64,000 bases of DNA from contig NZ_JAIEUJ010000004.1 of assembly GCF_019802285.1 (NCBI RefSeq), positions 186,001-250,000 of the forward strand, in the 5' to 3' direction. Positions 29,666-39,048 of the stretch are shown here, piece by piece (position 1 is the first letter of the stretch; every line of letters starts with the position of its first letter). This DNA comes from Novilysobacter antarcticus. GTDB lineage: Bacteria > Pseudomonadota > Gammaproteobacteria > Xanthomonadales > Xanthomonadaceae. Position numbers and translations under genes: made by a program. A model generated the notes under the pieces. That model did not search any database and had not been told where the DNA came from. It was given only the letters and a program-made list of their open reading frames with translations.

Positions 29666-30790
29666 TTATCCGCCCGTTCCATCGCGGTGCGGGTTGGTCA
29701 GGTACTCGGTGGAGCGCATCTCGATCAGGCGCGAGGTGGTTCGCTCGAACGGACCGGCCAGGCGATGGCCGGTGTACAGGCCGACGGGATCGGCGGCGGC
29801 GGTGCAGACCAGGTTGACGTTGCGGTCGTAGAGCTCGTCGATCAGGTTGACGAACCGACGCGCCGGGTCGTCATTGCCGCCATCGAATACCGGGATTCGG
29901 CCCAGCAGCACGGTGTGGAACCGGGTCGCTATGGCGATGTAGTCCCCGGTGGCGCGCGGGCCGTCGCACAGGGCGTCGAAGTCGAACCAGATGTGGCCCT
30001 CGGCGATGCCGCGCACCGGGATGTCGCGTCCTTCGATATGCAGCGGGCCGTCCTCGCGCGGCGCATCGCCGGTGATCTCTTCCCAGCGCGTCGCCAGCCA
30101 CGCGTCGGCCGCGGCATCCAGCGGCGCGCGGTACACCGGCGAGCGGGTCAGCGCGCGCAGCCGGTAGTCCTGGTCGCTGACCAGCTCCAGGACGTGGCAG
30201 TGCCGCTGGATCTGGTCGATCGCCGGCAGGAAGCTCTCGCGCTGCAGGCCGTCCTTGAACAGGTTCTGCGGAGCCGTGTTGGACGTCGTCACCAGAGCCA
30301 CGCCGTTGGCAAACAGCTGCTCCATGAAGCGGCCCAGCAGCATCGCATCGCCGATATCGGTGACGAAGAACTCGTCCAGCACCAGTACCCGCCAGCGGCG
30401 TCCCGCGGCGTGGGCGATGGACGCCAGCGGATCGCGCTCGCCGGCGTGCTCGCGCAGGCGTGCGTGCACGTCGCGCATGAAGCGGTGGAAATGGGTGCGG
30501 TGCTTGGCCTCGATCGGCAGGCCCTCGTAGAACAGGTCGACCAGGAAGGTCTTGCCGCGGCCGACGCCGCCCCACAGATACAACCCCGGTACCGGCGTCG
30601 GCGGCTGTTTGCGAAGGCGTTGCAGCAGGCCGCGCGAAGGGGGTTCCAGCAGCGCGGCGTGGATGCGGTCCAGCTCGGCCAGCGCCGGCAGCTGGGCGGG
30701 GTCTGCATCCCATTCGCCACGGGCAACGCCGGCCCGGTAGCGCACGCCGGGCAGCGCGCCGGCGTCAGCCGTCACGACGGTATCAAGCAT
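29666..30790 (-). CDS. zapE: Cell division ATPase ZapE (AFG1 family)
   Basis: 374-residue AAA+-like ATPase. Walker A is GGVGRGKT, Walker [15 protein letters not shown], and a sensor segment is [21 protein letters not shown]. It ends with [17 protein letters not shown]. ZapE associates with the Z ring under stress in E. coli. The start overlaps the stop of the upstream alpha/beta hydrolase gene by 8 bp, and queF begins just after its stop, so the three minus-strand genes look like one operon. Confidence 0.92.
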   Translation of the reverse strand: MLDTVVTADAGALPGVRYRAGVARGEWDADPAQLPALAELDRIHAALLEPPSRGLLQRLRKQPPTPVPGLYLWGGVGRGKTFLVDLFYEGLPIEAKHRTHFHRFMRDVHARLREHAGERDPLASIAHAAGRRWRVLVLDEFFVTDIGDAMLLGRFMEQLFANGVALVTTSNTAPQNLFKDGLQRESFLPAIDQIQRHCHVLELVSDQDYRLRALTRSPVYRAPLDAAADAWLATRWEEITGDAPREDGPLHIEGRDIPVRGIAEGHIWFDFDALCDGPRATGDYIAIATRFHTVLLGRIPVFDGGNDDPARRFVNLIDELYDRNVNLVCTAAADPVGLYTGHRLAGPFERTTSRLIEMRSTEYLTNPHRDGTGG

Positions 30791-31490
30791 CGGTGGCAGG
30801 CTTCGCCGCGGGCAGGTAGGGGCGGATCCCGTGTTTCACCGCGCCGCGCAGGTCGATCAGCTTGCGGTGGAAGAAGTGGCTGGCGTCCGGAATGCGAACC
30901 AGCTCGGGTGGCTGGTCGAAGCCGTCCGCCCACGCATACACCTGCTCGGGATCCACGACATCGTCGGTCTCACCCTGGATCACCACCCAGGGGCCGTCGA
31001 AAGCCGGAATGCTGTCGAAGCGGTACCCGCGGCGGCCGGCGGGCGGAGCGATCATCAGCAGCAGCCCGGCCTCGACCTCGCTGGCGACCTGGAAGGCGAC
31101 ATAGGAGCCGAAACTGAAACCGCCCAGCCACAGCTGATGGTCCGGACGCTGCGCGCGGACCCAAGCCCCGACGGCGCGCAGGTCATCGGCTTCGCCGTTG
31201 CCGTTGTCGAAGTGGCCGGCGGACGCGCCCACACCACGGAAATTGAAGCGGACGGTGGTGGCGCCGGACTGGTGCAGGCCGCGCGCCGTCATGGTGACGA
31301 CCTTGTTGTGCATGGTGCCGCCCTCGGTGGGCAGCGGGTGACAGATCACCATCACCACCGGGCGTGGATCGACGTCGGCCTCCGGGCCTTCCACGACGGC
31401 CTCGAGGGGGCCGGCGGGGCCATTTAAGGTGATGGCGACCGGCTTGCCGGATTGGAACTCCGGGTCGTGCGGAAATGCGGGGTTGTCCAT
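30783..31490 (-). CDS. Alpha/beta hydrolase (dienelactone hydrolase-like)
   Basis: 235 residues. It shows VICHPLPTEGGTMHNKVV, RFNFRGVGASAGHFD, the nucleophile elbow GGFSFGSYVA (Ser), the Asp in IQGETDDVVD and the His in PDASHFFHRKL, a complete triad. This is the short alpha/beta hydrolase family often annotated as YcjY/COG2945-like. The substrate is unknown. It is probably co-transcribed with zapE (8-bp overlap). Confidence 0.85.
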   Translation of the reverse strand: MDNPAFPHDPEFQSGKPVAITLNGPAGPLEAVVEGPEADVDPRPVVMVICHPLPTEGGTMHNKVVTMTARGLHQSGATTVRFNFRGVGASAGHFDNGNGEADDLRAVGAWVRAQRPDHQLWLGGFSFGSYVAFQVASEVEAGLLLMIAPPAGRRGYRFDSIPAFDGPWVVIQGETDDVVDPEQVYAWADGFDQPPELVRIPDASHFFHRKLIDLRGAVKHGIRPYLPAAKPATDA

Positions 31491-31531
31491 CCGCCCATGA
31501 TAAGCGTTGCGACGCTGGGCAGCCCGGAAAC

Positions 31532-31559
31532 GACAAAGCCGCCCGGAGGCGGCCTTGTC
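31532..31559 (-). terminator. Terminator of the cytochrome c5 gene
   Basis: A 12-bp stem with one mismatch (GACAAAGCCGCC / GGCGGCCTTGTC), 4-base loop, followed on the minus strand by GTTTCC. It lies 26 bp after the cytochrome gene stop. Confidence 0.65.
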
Positions 31560-31585
31560 AGCGGACCGGACAAGCTGGTGCTGCG

Positions 31586-32101
31586 TTACTTCAGGTTCTC
31601 GATCATCCAGTCGACCGTGGCGATGACCTGCTCGTCGGTCAGGGCCGGATTGCCGCCCTTAGCCGGCATCAGGCCGGCGCTGCCGGTGTAGCCCTCGATG
31701 GCGTGCTTGTGCAAGGTATCCATGCCTTGGGCGATACGCGCCGACCAGTGGGCCTGGTCCATCGTCGGCGCGCCACCGGCGCCTGAGCCGTGGCACCCCG
31801 TGCACAGGCCTTCGAAGATCACCGAACCATCCAGCGTGCCGCCATAGGCGACCTGCGAAGACGCCGCCGCTGCCGCTGCGGATGCCGCCGCTGCCGCTGC
31901 CGCTGCCCCGGTGCTGCCGGCATACACGCCACCGACGGGAGCGATGCGCTCCACGGTTCGTTGCGCGAAATTCTCCGGCTCGTCGTAGGGAAGCGAGTTG
32001 CTGATGATGCGCGCACCGGCCACCAGGCCAAGGCTGAGCACGATCAGGAAGCCGATCACCAATGAGAATCTTTTCAGGAAATCAAGGTCGTAATTGCGCA
32101 C
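31586..32101 (-). CDS. Membrane-anchored cytochrome c5
   Basis: 171 residues. An N-terminal TM (about 12-32), linker, then a class I cytochrome c domain with CTGCH (Cys100, Cys103, His104) and a probable axial Met145 in GLMPAKG. It would carry electrons in the periplasm. The linker contains a striking run of Ala broken by one Ser (about 66-80). The start is the GTG at 32101 (VRNYDLDFLKRF) with GGTGGGA just upstream; an ATG at 32164 would add 21 residues before the membrane helix and is less likely. Confidence 0.88.
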   Translation of the reverse strand: MRNYDLDFLKRFSLVIGFLIVLSLGLVAGARIISNSLPYDEPENFAQRTVERIAPVGGVYAGSTGAAAAAAAASAAAAAASSQVAYGGTLDGSVIFEGLCTGCHGSGAGGAPTMDQAHWSARIAQGMDTLHKHAIEGYTGSAGLMPAKGGNPALTDEQVIATVDWMIENLK

Positions 32102-32294
32102 GGTCCCACCTTTTGGGCGCTCCCCGCGATGGGGCGCGCGTCGACATCCAACAAAAATCCGCAATCAAGCGGCCGCGGGCCAGTATAAAGCGTTGCCGGC
32201 CAGACAAGTAGGGGCGACGGGAATGGATGTTCTGCGACCCGTTCACTCCGTCCGGAGCGACGCAGCGCTCGCGCGTGCCCCGGTCTGTCTGCGC

Positions 32295-34463
32295 TCACCA
32301 CAGGCGGTAGCCGAAATCGATGCCGTAGGTGCGCGGGACGTTCATGTAGGCGGCGGCCATGCCGAGCCCGGGGATATCGAAGCCACCGGTCATGTATTCC
32401 ACATCCGTGGCGTTCTTCGTCCAGGCGGCCACCATCCATTTGGCGTCGGCGGGCTCCCACGACAGACGGGCGTCCACCAAGGTGTAGGGCTTGGTGTAGA
32501 CCAGCGGTGAGTTGTCCTGCTGCAGCTCGTACTTGTCGGAGTGATGCGCCTGGGCGGAGAACACCAGATTGCCGCCCGCCAGAGGCATCGTATTGGTGGT
32601 GCCGATGGTCCACTGCACCTTCGGGGCCTGCTTGAGGTTCTTGCCTTCAAACGCGGGCCGGTTCGCATCACTGAAGCCGCGATATTCCCCGTCGATGGTG
32701 CCGACGCTGGCATGCATCTGCCAATTGTCGGTGAGGATCGCCTGCAACTCGCCTTCGAAACCCTGGATCAGGGTGTCGGTCGCGTTGCTGAGTACCAGTG
32801 CCCCGACGTCATTGAATGCTGTCAGCTGCAGATCGGAGTAGTCGTTGCGGTAGTAGTTCACGTTCAACCGGACCCGATCGTCGAGCAGTTGGGACTTCAG
32901 ACCCAGCTCGTAGGACAGCACGGATTCCTCATCCACACTGGTTAGCTGGGCCACCGACGCCGCGCGTCCGTTGAATCCCCCGCTCTTGAAGCCGGTGGCG
33001 GCGCTGGCGTAACCCATGACCGAATCGGTGAAGTCGTAATCCAGGACGATTTTCCAGTCGGGCTTGGCCCAGCTCTCCTTGCGCATCACCGCGTAGTTGG
33101 GAGTGCCGTTGGGCAGCACAGAGTTGATGGTGAACCGCTTCTGCTCATGGCTGTATCGACCGCCGACCGTGAGGCCAAATCCGCTGTCAAATTGATAGGA
33201 GCCCTGCAGATAGCCCGCAAACGCCTTTGTGTCCTGGCCGACGTAGTTGGTCGGGCCGGTAACGAAGTTGTCCTGGCGGGTCGGCTGGTCATTGCTTTCA
33301 AAGAAGGCGAACAGACCCCCGGTCCAAGTGAACGGTCCGGTGCCCTGTGAGATCAGCTGGGTCTCGAAGCCCCGCTGGCTCTGGCTCTGGTCCTGCAGCA
33401 GGTGGAAACGACGCTGGGCGGTGCCGTCCACGTCGGCGTACAGCAGGTTATCGAGGCTGCGGTAGTGCAGGATGTTGCGCCAGAACACGGTTCCCAGATC
33501 CGTCTCCAGGGTGATCGCGATGCCGGATTGATCCAGATCGTTCTTGCCCGGCACCAGATCCGTCTCCAGCGTGTAGTAGTTGCGATCCGGGTCGTTCACC
33601 GGGCGCACGGCGCCGCTCGGGGTGGTGACCGGGTCGCGGATCACACTGGTCGCATACACCGGGCCGGAACGCTCCTTGACATGATCGATGTTCACCGTGG
33701 CGCGGGTCAGCTCGCCCACCGGGAATCCGAAACCCATCCGTGCCGCATAGACTTCCTGATCGTTGACGTCGCGATCGTTGGTGACATCCCGACTAATGCC
33801 GTCGCGGTTACGGGTCAGTGCGGCGGCGGAAAAGTCGACCCATTCGCCCAAACGCTCACTCAGGGAAACCCGCAGATCAGCACGGCCCAGATTGCCGATC
33901 TGCCCGGAGATCTCACCGGTGGATTCTCCATTGGGCTTCTTGGTGATGTAGCGGATCGCTCCACCGGTGGCGTTGCGGCCGTACAGAGTGCCCTGCGGTC
34001 CGCGCAGCACCTCGATGCGCTCGACATCGTAAAGATCAAACATCGCTCCGGTCTGACGCGGGATGTACACGTCATCGATGTAGATCGCGACGGCCGGGTC
34101 AGTGGTGAAAAGCGAGTCGTCGGTGCCCACGCCGCGCAGGTAGATCTTTGCACCGCTGCTGGTGACGGTGTTGGGCTCGATCACCACATTCGGAACGCTG
34201 AACTTGAGGTCGTCGATCCGCATCACCTGCTGGAGTTCCAGCTCCTCGGCGCTGAGCGCGGTGATCGTTACCGGAGTTTTCTGCAGCGATTCCTCACGGC
34301 GCTGGGCAGTGACGGTGACCGCGTCAAGCTGGGTCGCCGAACGGTTTGCCGAGGGCTGGGGCGCATCCTGCGGATTTGCTTCCTGGGCCGCCACAATCCC
34401 GGGCGCCAGAATGGCAGCGACGGCGAGGGTGAGCGTGCGTGTGTGCAGGTGGGGCATGTGCAT
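32295..34463 (-). CDS. TonB-dependent outer-membrane receptor
   Basis: 722 residues. Signal peptide (1-26), TonB-box-like DAVTVTAQRRE (about 47-57), plug domain with RIEVLRGPQGTLYGRNATGGAIRYITKKP (about 140-168) and a 22-strand barrel closing in the canonical C-terminal aromatic Trp. This subgroup (iron-complex or sugar/oligomer uptake, common in sphingomonads and xanthomonads) often sits with hydrolases. Here it precedes, on the same strand, a secreted-type carboxylesterase. AAGGTGATCC lies upstream of the ATG. Confidence 0.92.
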   Translation of the reverse strand: MHMPHLHTRTLTLAVAAILAPGIVAAQEANPQDAPQPSANRSATQLDAVTVTAQRREESLQKTPVTITALSAEELELQQVMRIDDLKFSVPNVVIEPNTVTSSGAKIYLRGVGTDDSLFTTDPAVAIYIDDVYIPRQTGAMFDLYDVERIEVLRGPQGTLYGRNATGGAIRYITKKPNGESTGEISGQIGNLGRADLRVSLSERLGEWVDFSAAALTRNRDGISRDVTNDRDVNDQEVYAARMGFGFPVGELTRATVNIDHVKERSGPVYATSVIRDPVTTPSGAVRPVNDPDRNYYTLETDLVPGKNDLDQSGIAITLETDLGTVFWRNILHYRSLDNLLYADVDGTAQRRFHLLQDQSQSQRGFETQLISQGTGPFTWTGGLFAFFESNDQPTRQDNFVTGPTNYVGQDTKAFAGYLQGSYQFDSGFGLTVGGRYSHEQKRFTINSVLPNGTPNYAVMRKESWAKPDWKIVLDYDFTDSVMGYASAATGFKSGGFNGRAASVAQLTSVDEESVLSYELGLKSQLLDDRVRLNVNYYRNDYSDLQLTAFNDVGALVLSNATDTLIQGFEGELQAILTDNWQMHASVGTIDGEYRGFSDANRPAFEGKNLKQAPKVQWTIGTTNTMPLAGGNLVFSAQAHHSDKYELQQDNSPLVYTKPYTLVDARLSWEPADAKWMVAAWTKNATDVEYMTGGFDIPGLGMAAAYMNVPRTYGIDFGYRLW

Positions 34464-34501
34464 GGATCACCTTCTATGTGGGGAGGCCAGGAGAGCAACG
34501 G

Positions 34502-36130
34502 TTAGCGAGGCGGCGCAGCCAGGATCTTCTCGTAGCGTTGCAGGTGGTAATTCATCCGATCGGAAAACGGGTCTTTCTGCATCACTGGTGGAACGTCCAG
34601 CACCATCAGCTCGAGGTTGTCATCACCGGCGGGGGTCCACTCCGGCAGCCCGGGGCCGTTGGGATTGCCGCTGCGGGCAAAGTTGGTCCAGTAGCCGGTC
34701 ATGATGCGTGCCATCTCCTGGCCGGTCTCGTCGCCGGTCAGCGAGGGCTGTGCGACCAGCTCGAACAGGTAGGGGAGGTCTTCGCTATGCGCCGCGCCTG
34801 CGTTCCTGTTTTCGCTTCCGTCGCTGACGTGGGCGAAGCGGTAGACCCATGCCGGTTCTCCGTGCGCGGCGACCTGGCGCGCGAGGAAATGCGCGGGCGC
34901 ATTGAAGGCCGTATCGGCAAACCACTCGCCCACCAGGGTCTTGTCGTCGACGCCCGGATTGGCAGCGCGCACCGTGTCTGCCGGGACGGCGCGCAGGATG
35001 GCCTGCAACGGCAGATTGAAGGGGACCACCAGGCTTTCTTCCCAGCTGGTGGAACCGATCATCAGCGGCGTGGGGTTCTGGCGACCCTCGGCGAAGGTAC
35101 GGTCGACGTTGCCGGTAAGGAACCGGCCATCGGTGACCGGTACCAGGGCGCCTGCGGCCTGCGTGTCGGAGTACGCGATGATCGACTCCCACGGCAGCGC
35201 CCGCAGCTGGGCGGGGACGTCGCCGGCCGGGTTGATCCCGAGTGCCTGCGCGGTCGCCACGCCATCCTTTTCCAGCGACGGCGAGTCAGGGTAATCACGT
35301 GACACGTGACGCTCCTGCTCCAGGTTGGCCATCGCGCCACTATGTGCAATGGCACGGTGGTAGAGCCCGCGCGTCATCGGCGAGGCCATCAGCGCGGTCA
35401 CCGCCACACCGCCGGAAGACTGGCCGAAGATCGTCACATTGTCCGGGTCGCCGCCAAACGCCTGGATATTGTCCTGCACCCAATGCAGCGCGGCCGTCAT
35501 GTCCATCAAACCGTAGTTGGCCAGCGGCTCGTCGGGCTGGGTGGCACTGAGCGCCGGGTGAGCGAACAGGCCGAGGCGGTCGAGGCGGTAGTTGATGGTG
35601 ACCACCACCGTGTCGTGTTTCGCCAAGGACTTGCCGTCGTAACGCGAGCCGCTGCCGATACGGGCGAAGCCGCCGTGGATCCAGACCATCACCGGCGCCT
35701 TGGCGTCCGGCTGAACGCGCGGGCTGTAGACAGTGAGGTTGAGGCAGTCCTCCTGCATGTCGAACTCCGCCAGCCATGGCTCGGAGACACCATCCTTCTC
35801 GCGCTTCGATTGCGCACAGATCGGACCGTGTCGGGTGCCGTCACGTACACCCTGCCACCGCGGTGCCGGACCGGGTGGGCGCCAGCGACCTTCGCCACTG
35901 ACGTCGCCGGCAAACGGAATGCCGCGGAACACGCTGATGCCGTCGTCGACGAACCCACGCACGTCGCCGCCGACGGTACGCACCAGCGGCGCAGCGTCCA
36001 GCATGTCATTGGCTGGCGCGGCGGGATGATCGGTCGAGGTGGAGCACCCCGCCAACGTGGCCACCAGCGCTACCGACAGGGCGAGCGCGACCGGGCGAGC
36101 TCGGAATGCGTACCAGGAGTTGTGGACCAT
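34502..36130 (-). CDS. Type B carboxylesterase, predicted lipoprotein
   Basis: 542 residues. The signal sequence ends VATLAGC (lipidation Cys29), followed by a carboxylesterase domain with GISVFRGIPFAG and EDCLNLTVYSPR, the oxyanion segment HGGFARIGSG, and the nucleophile elbow GQSSGG. The Glu and His triad positions appear present (HSEDLPYLFEL). The start is ATG 36130; the open frame continues 91 codons upstream but lacks a signal peptide. It is followed 38 bp later by the TonB-dependent receptor gene, suggesting an esterase acting on a substrate whose fragment is imported. Confidence 0.9.
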   Translation of the reverse strand: MVHNSWYAFRARPVALALSVALVATLAGCSTSTDHPAAPANDMLDAAPLVRTVGGDVRGFVDDGISVFRGIPFAGDVSGEGRWRPPGPAPRWQGVRDGTRHGPICAQSKREKDGVSEPWLAEFDMQEDCLNLTVYSPRVQPDAKAPVMVWIHGGFARIGSGSRYDGKSLAKHDTVVVTINYRLDRLGLFAHPALSATQPDEPLANYGLMDMTAALHWVQDNIQAFGGDPDNVTIFGQSSGGVAVTALMASPMTRGLYHRAIAHSGAMANLEQERHVSRDYPDSPSLEKDGVATAQALGINPAGDVPAQLRALPWESIIAYSDTQAAGALVPVTDGRFLTGNVDRTFAEGRQNPTPLMIGSTSWEESLVVPFNLPLQAILRAVPADTVRAANPGVDDKTLVGEWFADTAFNAPAHFLARQVAAHGEPAWVYRFAHVSDGSENRNAGAAHSEDLPYLFELVAQPSLTGDETGQEMARIMTGYWTNFARSGNPNGPGLPEWTPAGDDNLELMVLDVPPVMQKDPFSDRMNYHLQRYEKILAAPPR

Positions 36131-36178
36131 CGAGGAATCACCGTTGGCGAGGGATGTCAATCCGAGTATCTTGATAAA

Positions 36179-36188
36179 TGTCCGGACA
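36179..36188. promoter_or_regulatory. Palindrome TGTCCGGACA, copy 1
   Basis: A perfect 10-bp palindrome in the divergent gap between the carboxylesterase and the MDR reductase, embedded in ATGTCCGGACAA. An identical ATGTCCGGACAA is found in the divergent gap at 56.8 kb. Candidate operator for a GntR-type or other dimeric regulator; inferred. Confidence 0.5.
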
Positions 36189-36300
36189 ATCAACGGCAGC
36201 TGAATATCCTCCCTGTCCAGCGTCGCAAAGGAGGTCTGGCGCGGACCAAGTAACCCGATACAGCAGCGAAGTGTCACGTCGGAACGATCAGGAGTGGTGC

Positions 36301-37308
36301 ATGGCGATACCCCATGAGCGGCAGGTGGTGCAGGTACTGCGCTACCCCGACGGCATGCCGCGAGAGGCGGATTTCGGCCTCGACCAGCGGCCGTTGCCGG
36401 CACTTCGCGCAGGCGAGGTGCTGTTGCGTACGCAGTGGCTTTCGATCGACCCGTATCTGCGCCCGCTGCTGGCCGGCCGGTACGCCGTGCCGCGCCCGGA
36501 TCTGGGCGAGATGGTTCCCGGTGGGGCGGTGTCGCAGGTCGTCCAAAGCACCAGTGACCGCTTCGCCGTGGGCGACTGGGTGGTCGGTGATACGGGTTGG
36601 TGCGACTACGCGGTCGCCGCGGTCGATACCCTGCGCCAGGTGGATCCGGACCTGGCTCCGCTGTCCACAGCGCTCGGCGTGCTGGGTATTCCCGGCCTTA
36701 CCGCCTGGGCCGGCTTGAAGACCATCGGCCGGCCGCAGCCGGGCGACACCGTGCTGATCTCCACCGCTGCCGGCGCCGTGGGCAGCGTGGCCGGGCAACT
36801 GGCGCGCCTTGCCGGTTGCCGCACCGTCGGCATCGCCGGGCTGCCGGAGAAATGCGCGATCGCGCGCGATGCGTACGGGTTTGAGGAGTGCGTCAGCCAC
36901 CTCAGCCCGACGTTCACCGAGGACCTGCGCACGGCGTGTCCGGAAGGAATCGACGTGTATTTCGACAACGTCGGCGGGCCGGTGCTGGAAGCGGCACTGT
37001 CGCTGCTGCGACCGCACGCGCGCGTTGTGCTGTGCGGCTTGAGTGCGCAGTACAACCAGGCGGAGCGTCCACCCGGCCCCAATCTGGGCCCGGTGATCGG
37101 TGCCCGCGCGACCTTGCAGGGCCTGGTGGTATTCGACTATCTGGCGCGGTTCGACGAGTTCACCGCCGAGGTCGCCCCGCTCGTGCGCGACGGCAGCGTG
37201 CAGTATCGCGAGTCGATCAGCGACGGCCTGGCCGCCGCGCCGGCCGCCTTCGTCGCGATGATGTCGGGGCAGAATCTGGGCAAGTCACTGGTGAGGTTGG
37301 CGTCATGA
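36301..37308 (+). CDS. NADP-dependent MDR oxidoreductase (curcumin/prostaglandin reductase-like)
   Basis: 335 residues of the medium-chain dehydrogenase/reductase superfamily, leukotriene B4/curcumin reductase type. It shows RTQWLSIDPYLRP, GVLGIPGLTAWAGL, the nucleotide motif STAAGAVGSVAGQLA, and GIDVYFDNVGGPVLEAAL. Such enzymes reduce alpha,beta-unsaturated ketones. No zinc ligands are seen. AGGAG lies 6 bp before the ATG. The stop overlaps the next start by 4 bp. Confidence 0.9.
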   Translation: MAIPHERQVVQVLRYPDGMPREADFGLDQRPLPALRAGEVLLRTQWLSIDPYLRPLLAGRYAVPRPDLGEMVPGGAVSQVVQSTSDRFAVGDWVVGDTGWCDYAVAAVDTLRQVDPDLAPLSTALGVLGIPGLTAWAGLKTIGRPQPGDTVLISTAAGAVGSVAGQLARLAGCRTVGIAGLPEKCAIARDAYGFEECVSHLSPTFTEDLRTACPEGIDVYFDNVGGPVLEAALSLLRPHARVVLCGLSAQYNQAERPPGPNLGPVIGARATLQGLVVFDYLARFDEFTAEVAPLVRDGSVQYRESISDGLAAAPAAFVAMMSGQNLGKSLVRLAS

Positions 37309-38963
37309 GCGTGTGCATCCATCGTCGCTTCGTTCGCATCGGCCAGCGGCACGTGCACCTGCGCCATGCCGGCCAAGGCCCGGCGCTGGTCCTGCTGCAC
37401 CAGTCCCCGCAGAACTCGCGGATGTGGCTGGACATGATCGCGCGCTTCGCCGATCGCTATACCGTGATCGCGCCGGACACGCCTGGCTTCGGCTATTCCG
37501 ATCCGCTCGAGATTGCTGAGCCGTCCATCGCCGATCTCGCCACGGCCACCGTCGCGGTGCTGGACGCGCTGGGCATCGATCGCTTCGCGGTGTTTGGCAT
37601 GCACACCGGCGGGCTGGTCGCCGCCCAGGTCGCGGCCGCCTATCCGGAGCGGGTCAGCGCGCTGGTGGTGGATGGCTATGCCGCCTTCACCCGGGAGGAA
37701 AGCGCGCTCTACGGCGACCGCTACCTGCCGCCGTTCGTGCCCGCATGGGATGGCTCACACCTGCGCTGGCTGTGGTCGCGGATGCGCGAGCAGAAGTACT
37801 TCTTCCCCTGGTACGACGACCGCGCCGAAGCCGCGATGGCGATCGACCCGCACACCACCGCCAGCACCCACGAGGCGGTGATGGACGTGCTGGAGGTCGG
37901 CGATGCGTACCGGGCCGGTTACGGTGCCGCCTTCAGGCACGTAGAACACGGGTTCCTCTCCACCCTGCAGCCGCCGTCGCTGCTGGTGTTCCGCCGCGGC
38001 GACCCGCTCCTGGCCCACCTGCCGCGCCTGCCGGCGCTGCCTGCGCATGTGCAGGCCACGGTCGAGGAGAACGGCATCGCGGGCATGCACGCACGCATGG
38101 ACGCGCTGCTTGGCGACGCCCTGGCAACTGAAGCGCCGGCCAGCGTGACGGGCAGCGGCGCATCCTCCGACGCAGACGGCGATGGCGTCCGTGATCCTTC
38201 CGGAGGTCCTGACGGCTCCGGTTGGTCGCGTCGCATCGTCGCCTGTGCGGTGGGGGACGTCGCGCTCTGGTCCCGCGACGGTGTGGATTCGTTGCGGCTG
38301 GTGCTGCATGCCCTCGGCGAGCGGCCGCTGGGGCCGGCGGCGCTGGCAGCGGGCACGGCAGCGGTGGTCGCGCCGGACCTTCCGGGACACGGCGGCTCGT
38401 CCGAGATCGACGCGGACCTGGATGTCCGGACCATGGTGAGCGCGATCCTGGCGACGCTGGGTACGGTGCCGGGACGGCTCCCGGTGACGATCGAGAGCCA
38501 TGGCGCGGCCGCAGGCTACGTGCCGGCGCTGGCGGTGGCGCTGGGTGAACGCCTGCAGCGGATCGTGCTGCACCGGCCGTGGCTGCTGGAGGGCGATGAG
38601 ACCGCGACCCTGCTGGCACAACTGCCCGATCCGCGGCTGCTGCGCGCCGGTGGCCACCTTGATGAGGCATGGCAGTGGGAGCGCGAACGTCACCTGATGT
38701 GGCCGTGGCTCGCACCGTCCGCCGCCGCCCGCCGTACCGTCGCCGCGCCGACGCCGGCTCAGGTCAACGCGAACGTGGTGGAACTGTTGCGTCTCGGCGA
38801 GCGCTGCAAGCCGATGTTCCGCGAGGCCGCCGCGCCCGGCTTGGCCGGTCGCCTTAGCGCGCTGGGTGTGCCGCTGGCAGCCGGTAGTTCAGCCAGCGCG
38901 GACGACTATCTTGGCCGCGCCGCCGCGCTGCTGAACCAGCAACCCGACACATCCCATTCCTGA
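37305..38963 (+). CDS. Tandem alpha/beta-hydrolase-fold protein with His at both nucleophile elbows
   Basis: 552 residues: two alpha/beta-hydrolase-like halves (about 1-272 and 310-550) joined by a Ser/Gly/Asp-rich linker (about 276-308, including DADGDGVRD). The first half shows PALVLLHQSPQNSRMW, APDTPGFGYSDP and the elbow FGMHTGG, where the usual Ser is His100. The second shows APDLPGHGGSS and IESHGAA, with His399 at the equivalent place. Without Ser/Asp/Cys the classical covalent mechanism is unlikely, so it may be a lyase, binding or cofactor-free enzyme. It is coupled by ATGA to the reductase. Confidence 0.8.
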   Translation: MSVCIHRRFVRIGQRHVHLRHAGQGPALVLLHQSPQNSRMWLDMIARFADRYTVIAPDTPGFGYSDPLEIAEPSIADLATATVAVLDALGIDRFAVFGMHTGGLVAAQVAAAYPERVSALVVDGYAAFTREESALYGDRYLPPFVPAWDGSHLRWLWSRMREQKYFFPWYDDRAEAAMAIDPHTTASTHEAVMDVLEVGDAYRAGYGAAFRHVEHGFLSTLQPPSLLVFRRGDPLLAHLPRLPALPAHVQATVEENGIAGMHARMDALLGDALATEAPASVTGSGASSDADGDGVRDPSGGPDGSGWSRRIVACAVGDVALWSRDGVDSLRLVLHALGERPLGPAALAAGTAAVVAPDLPGHGGSSEIDADLDVRTMVSAILATLGTVPGRLPVTIESHGAAAGYVPALAVALGERLQRIVLHRPWLLEGDETATLLAQLPDPRLLRAGGHLDEAWQWERERHLMWPWLAPSAAARRTVAAPTPAQVNANVVELLRLGERCKPMFREAAAPGLAGRLSALGVPLAAGSSASADDYLGRAAALLNQQPDTSHS

Positions 38964-39048
38964 TCCAGTTCCTTCCGCAGCTCCTGACCCACTCGCCCGT
39001 CAACCGCGCAACGCGCGGAGCGACTCAACGACCTACGAGGACTTCCCC

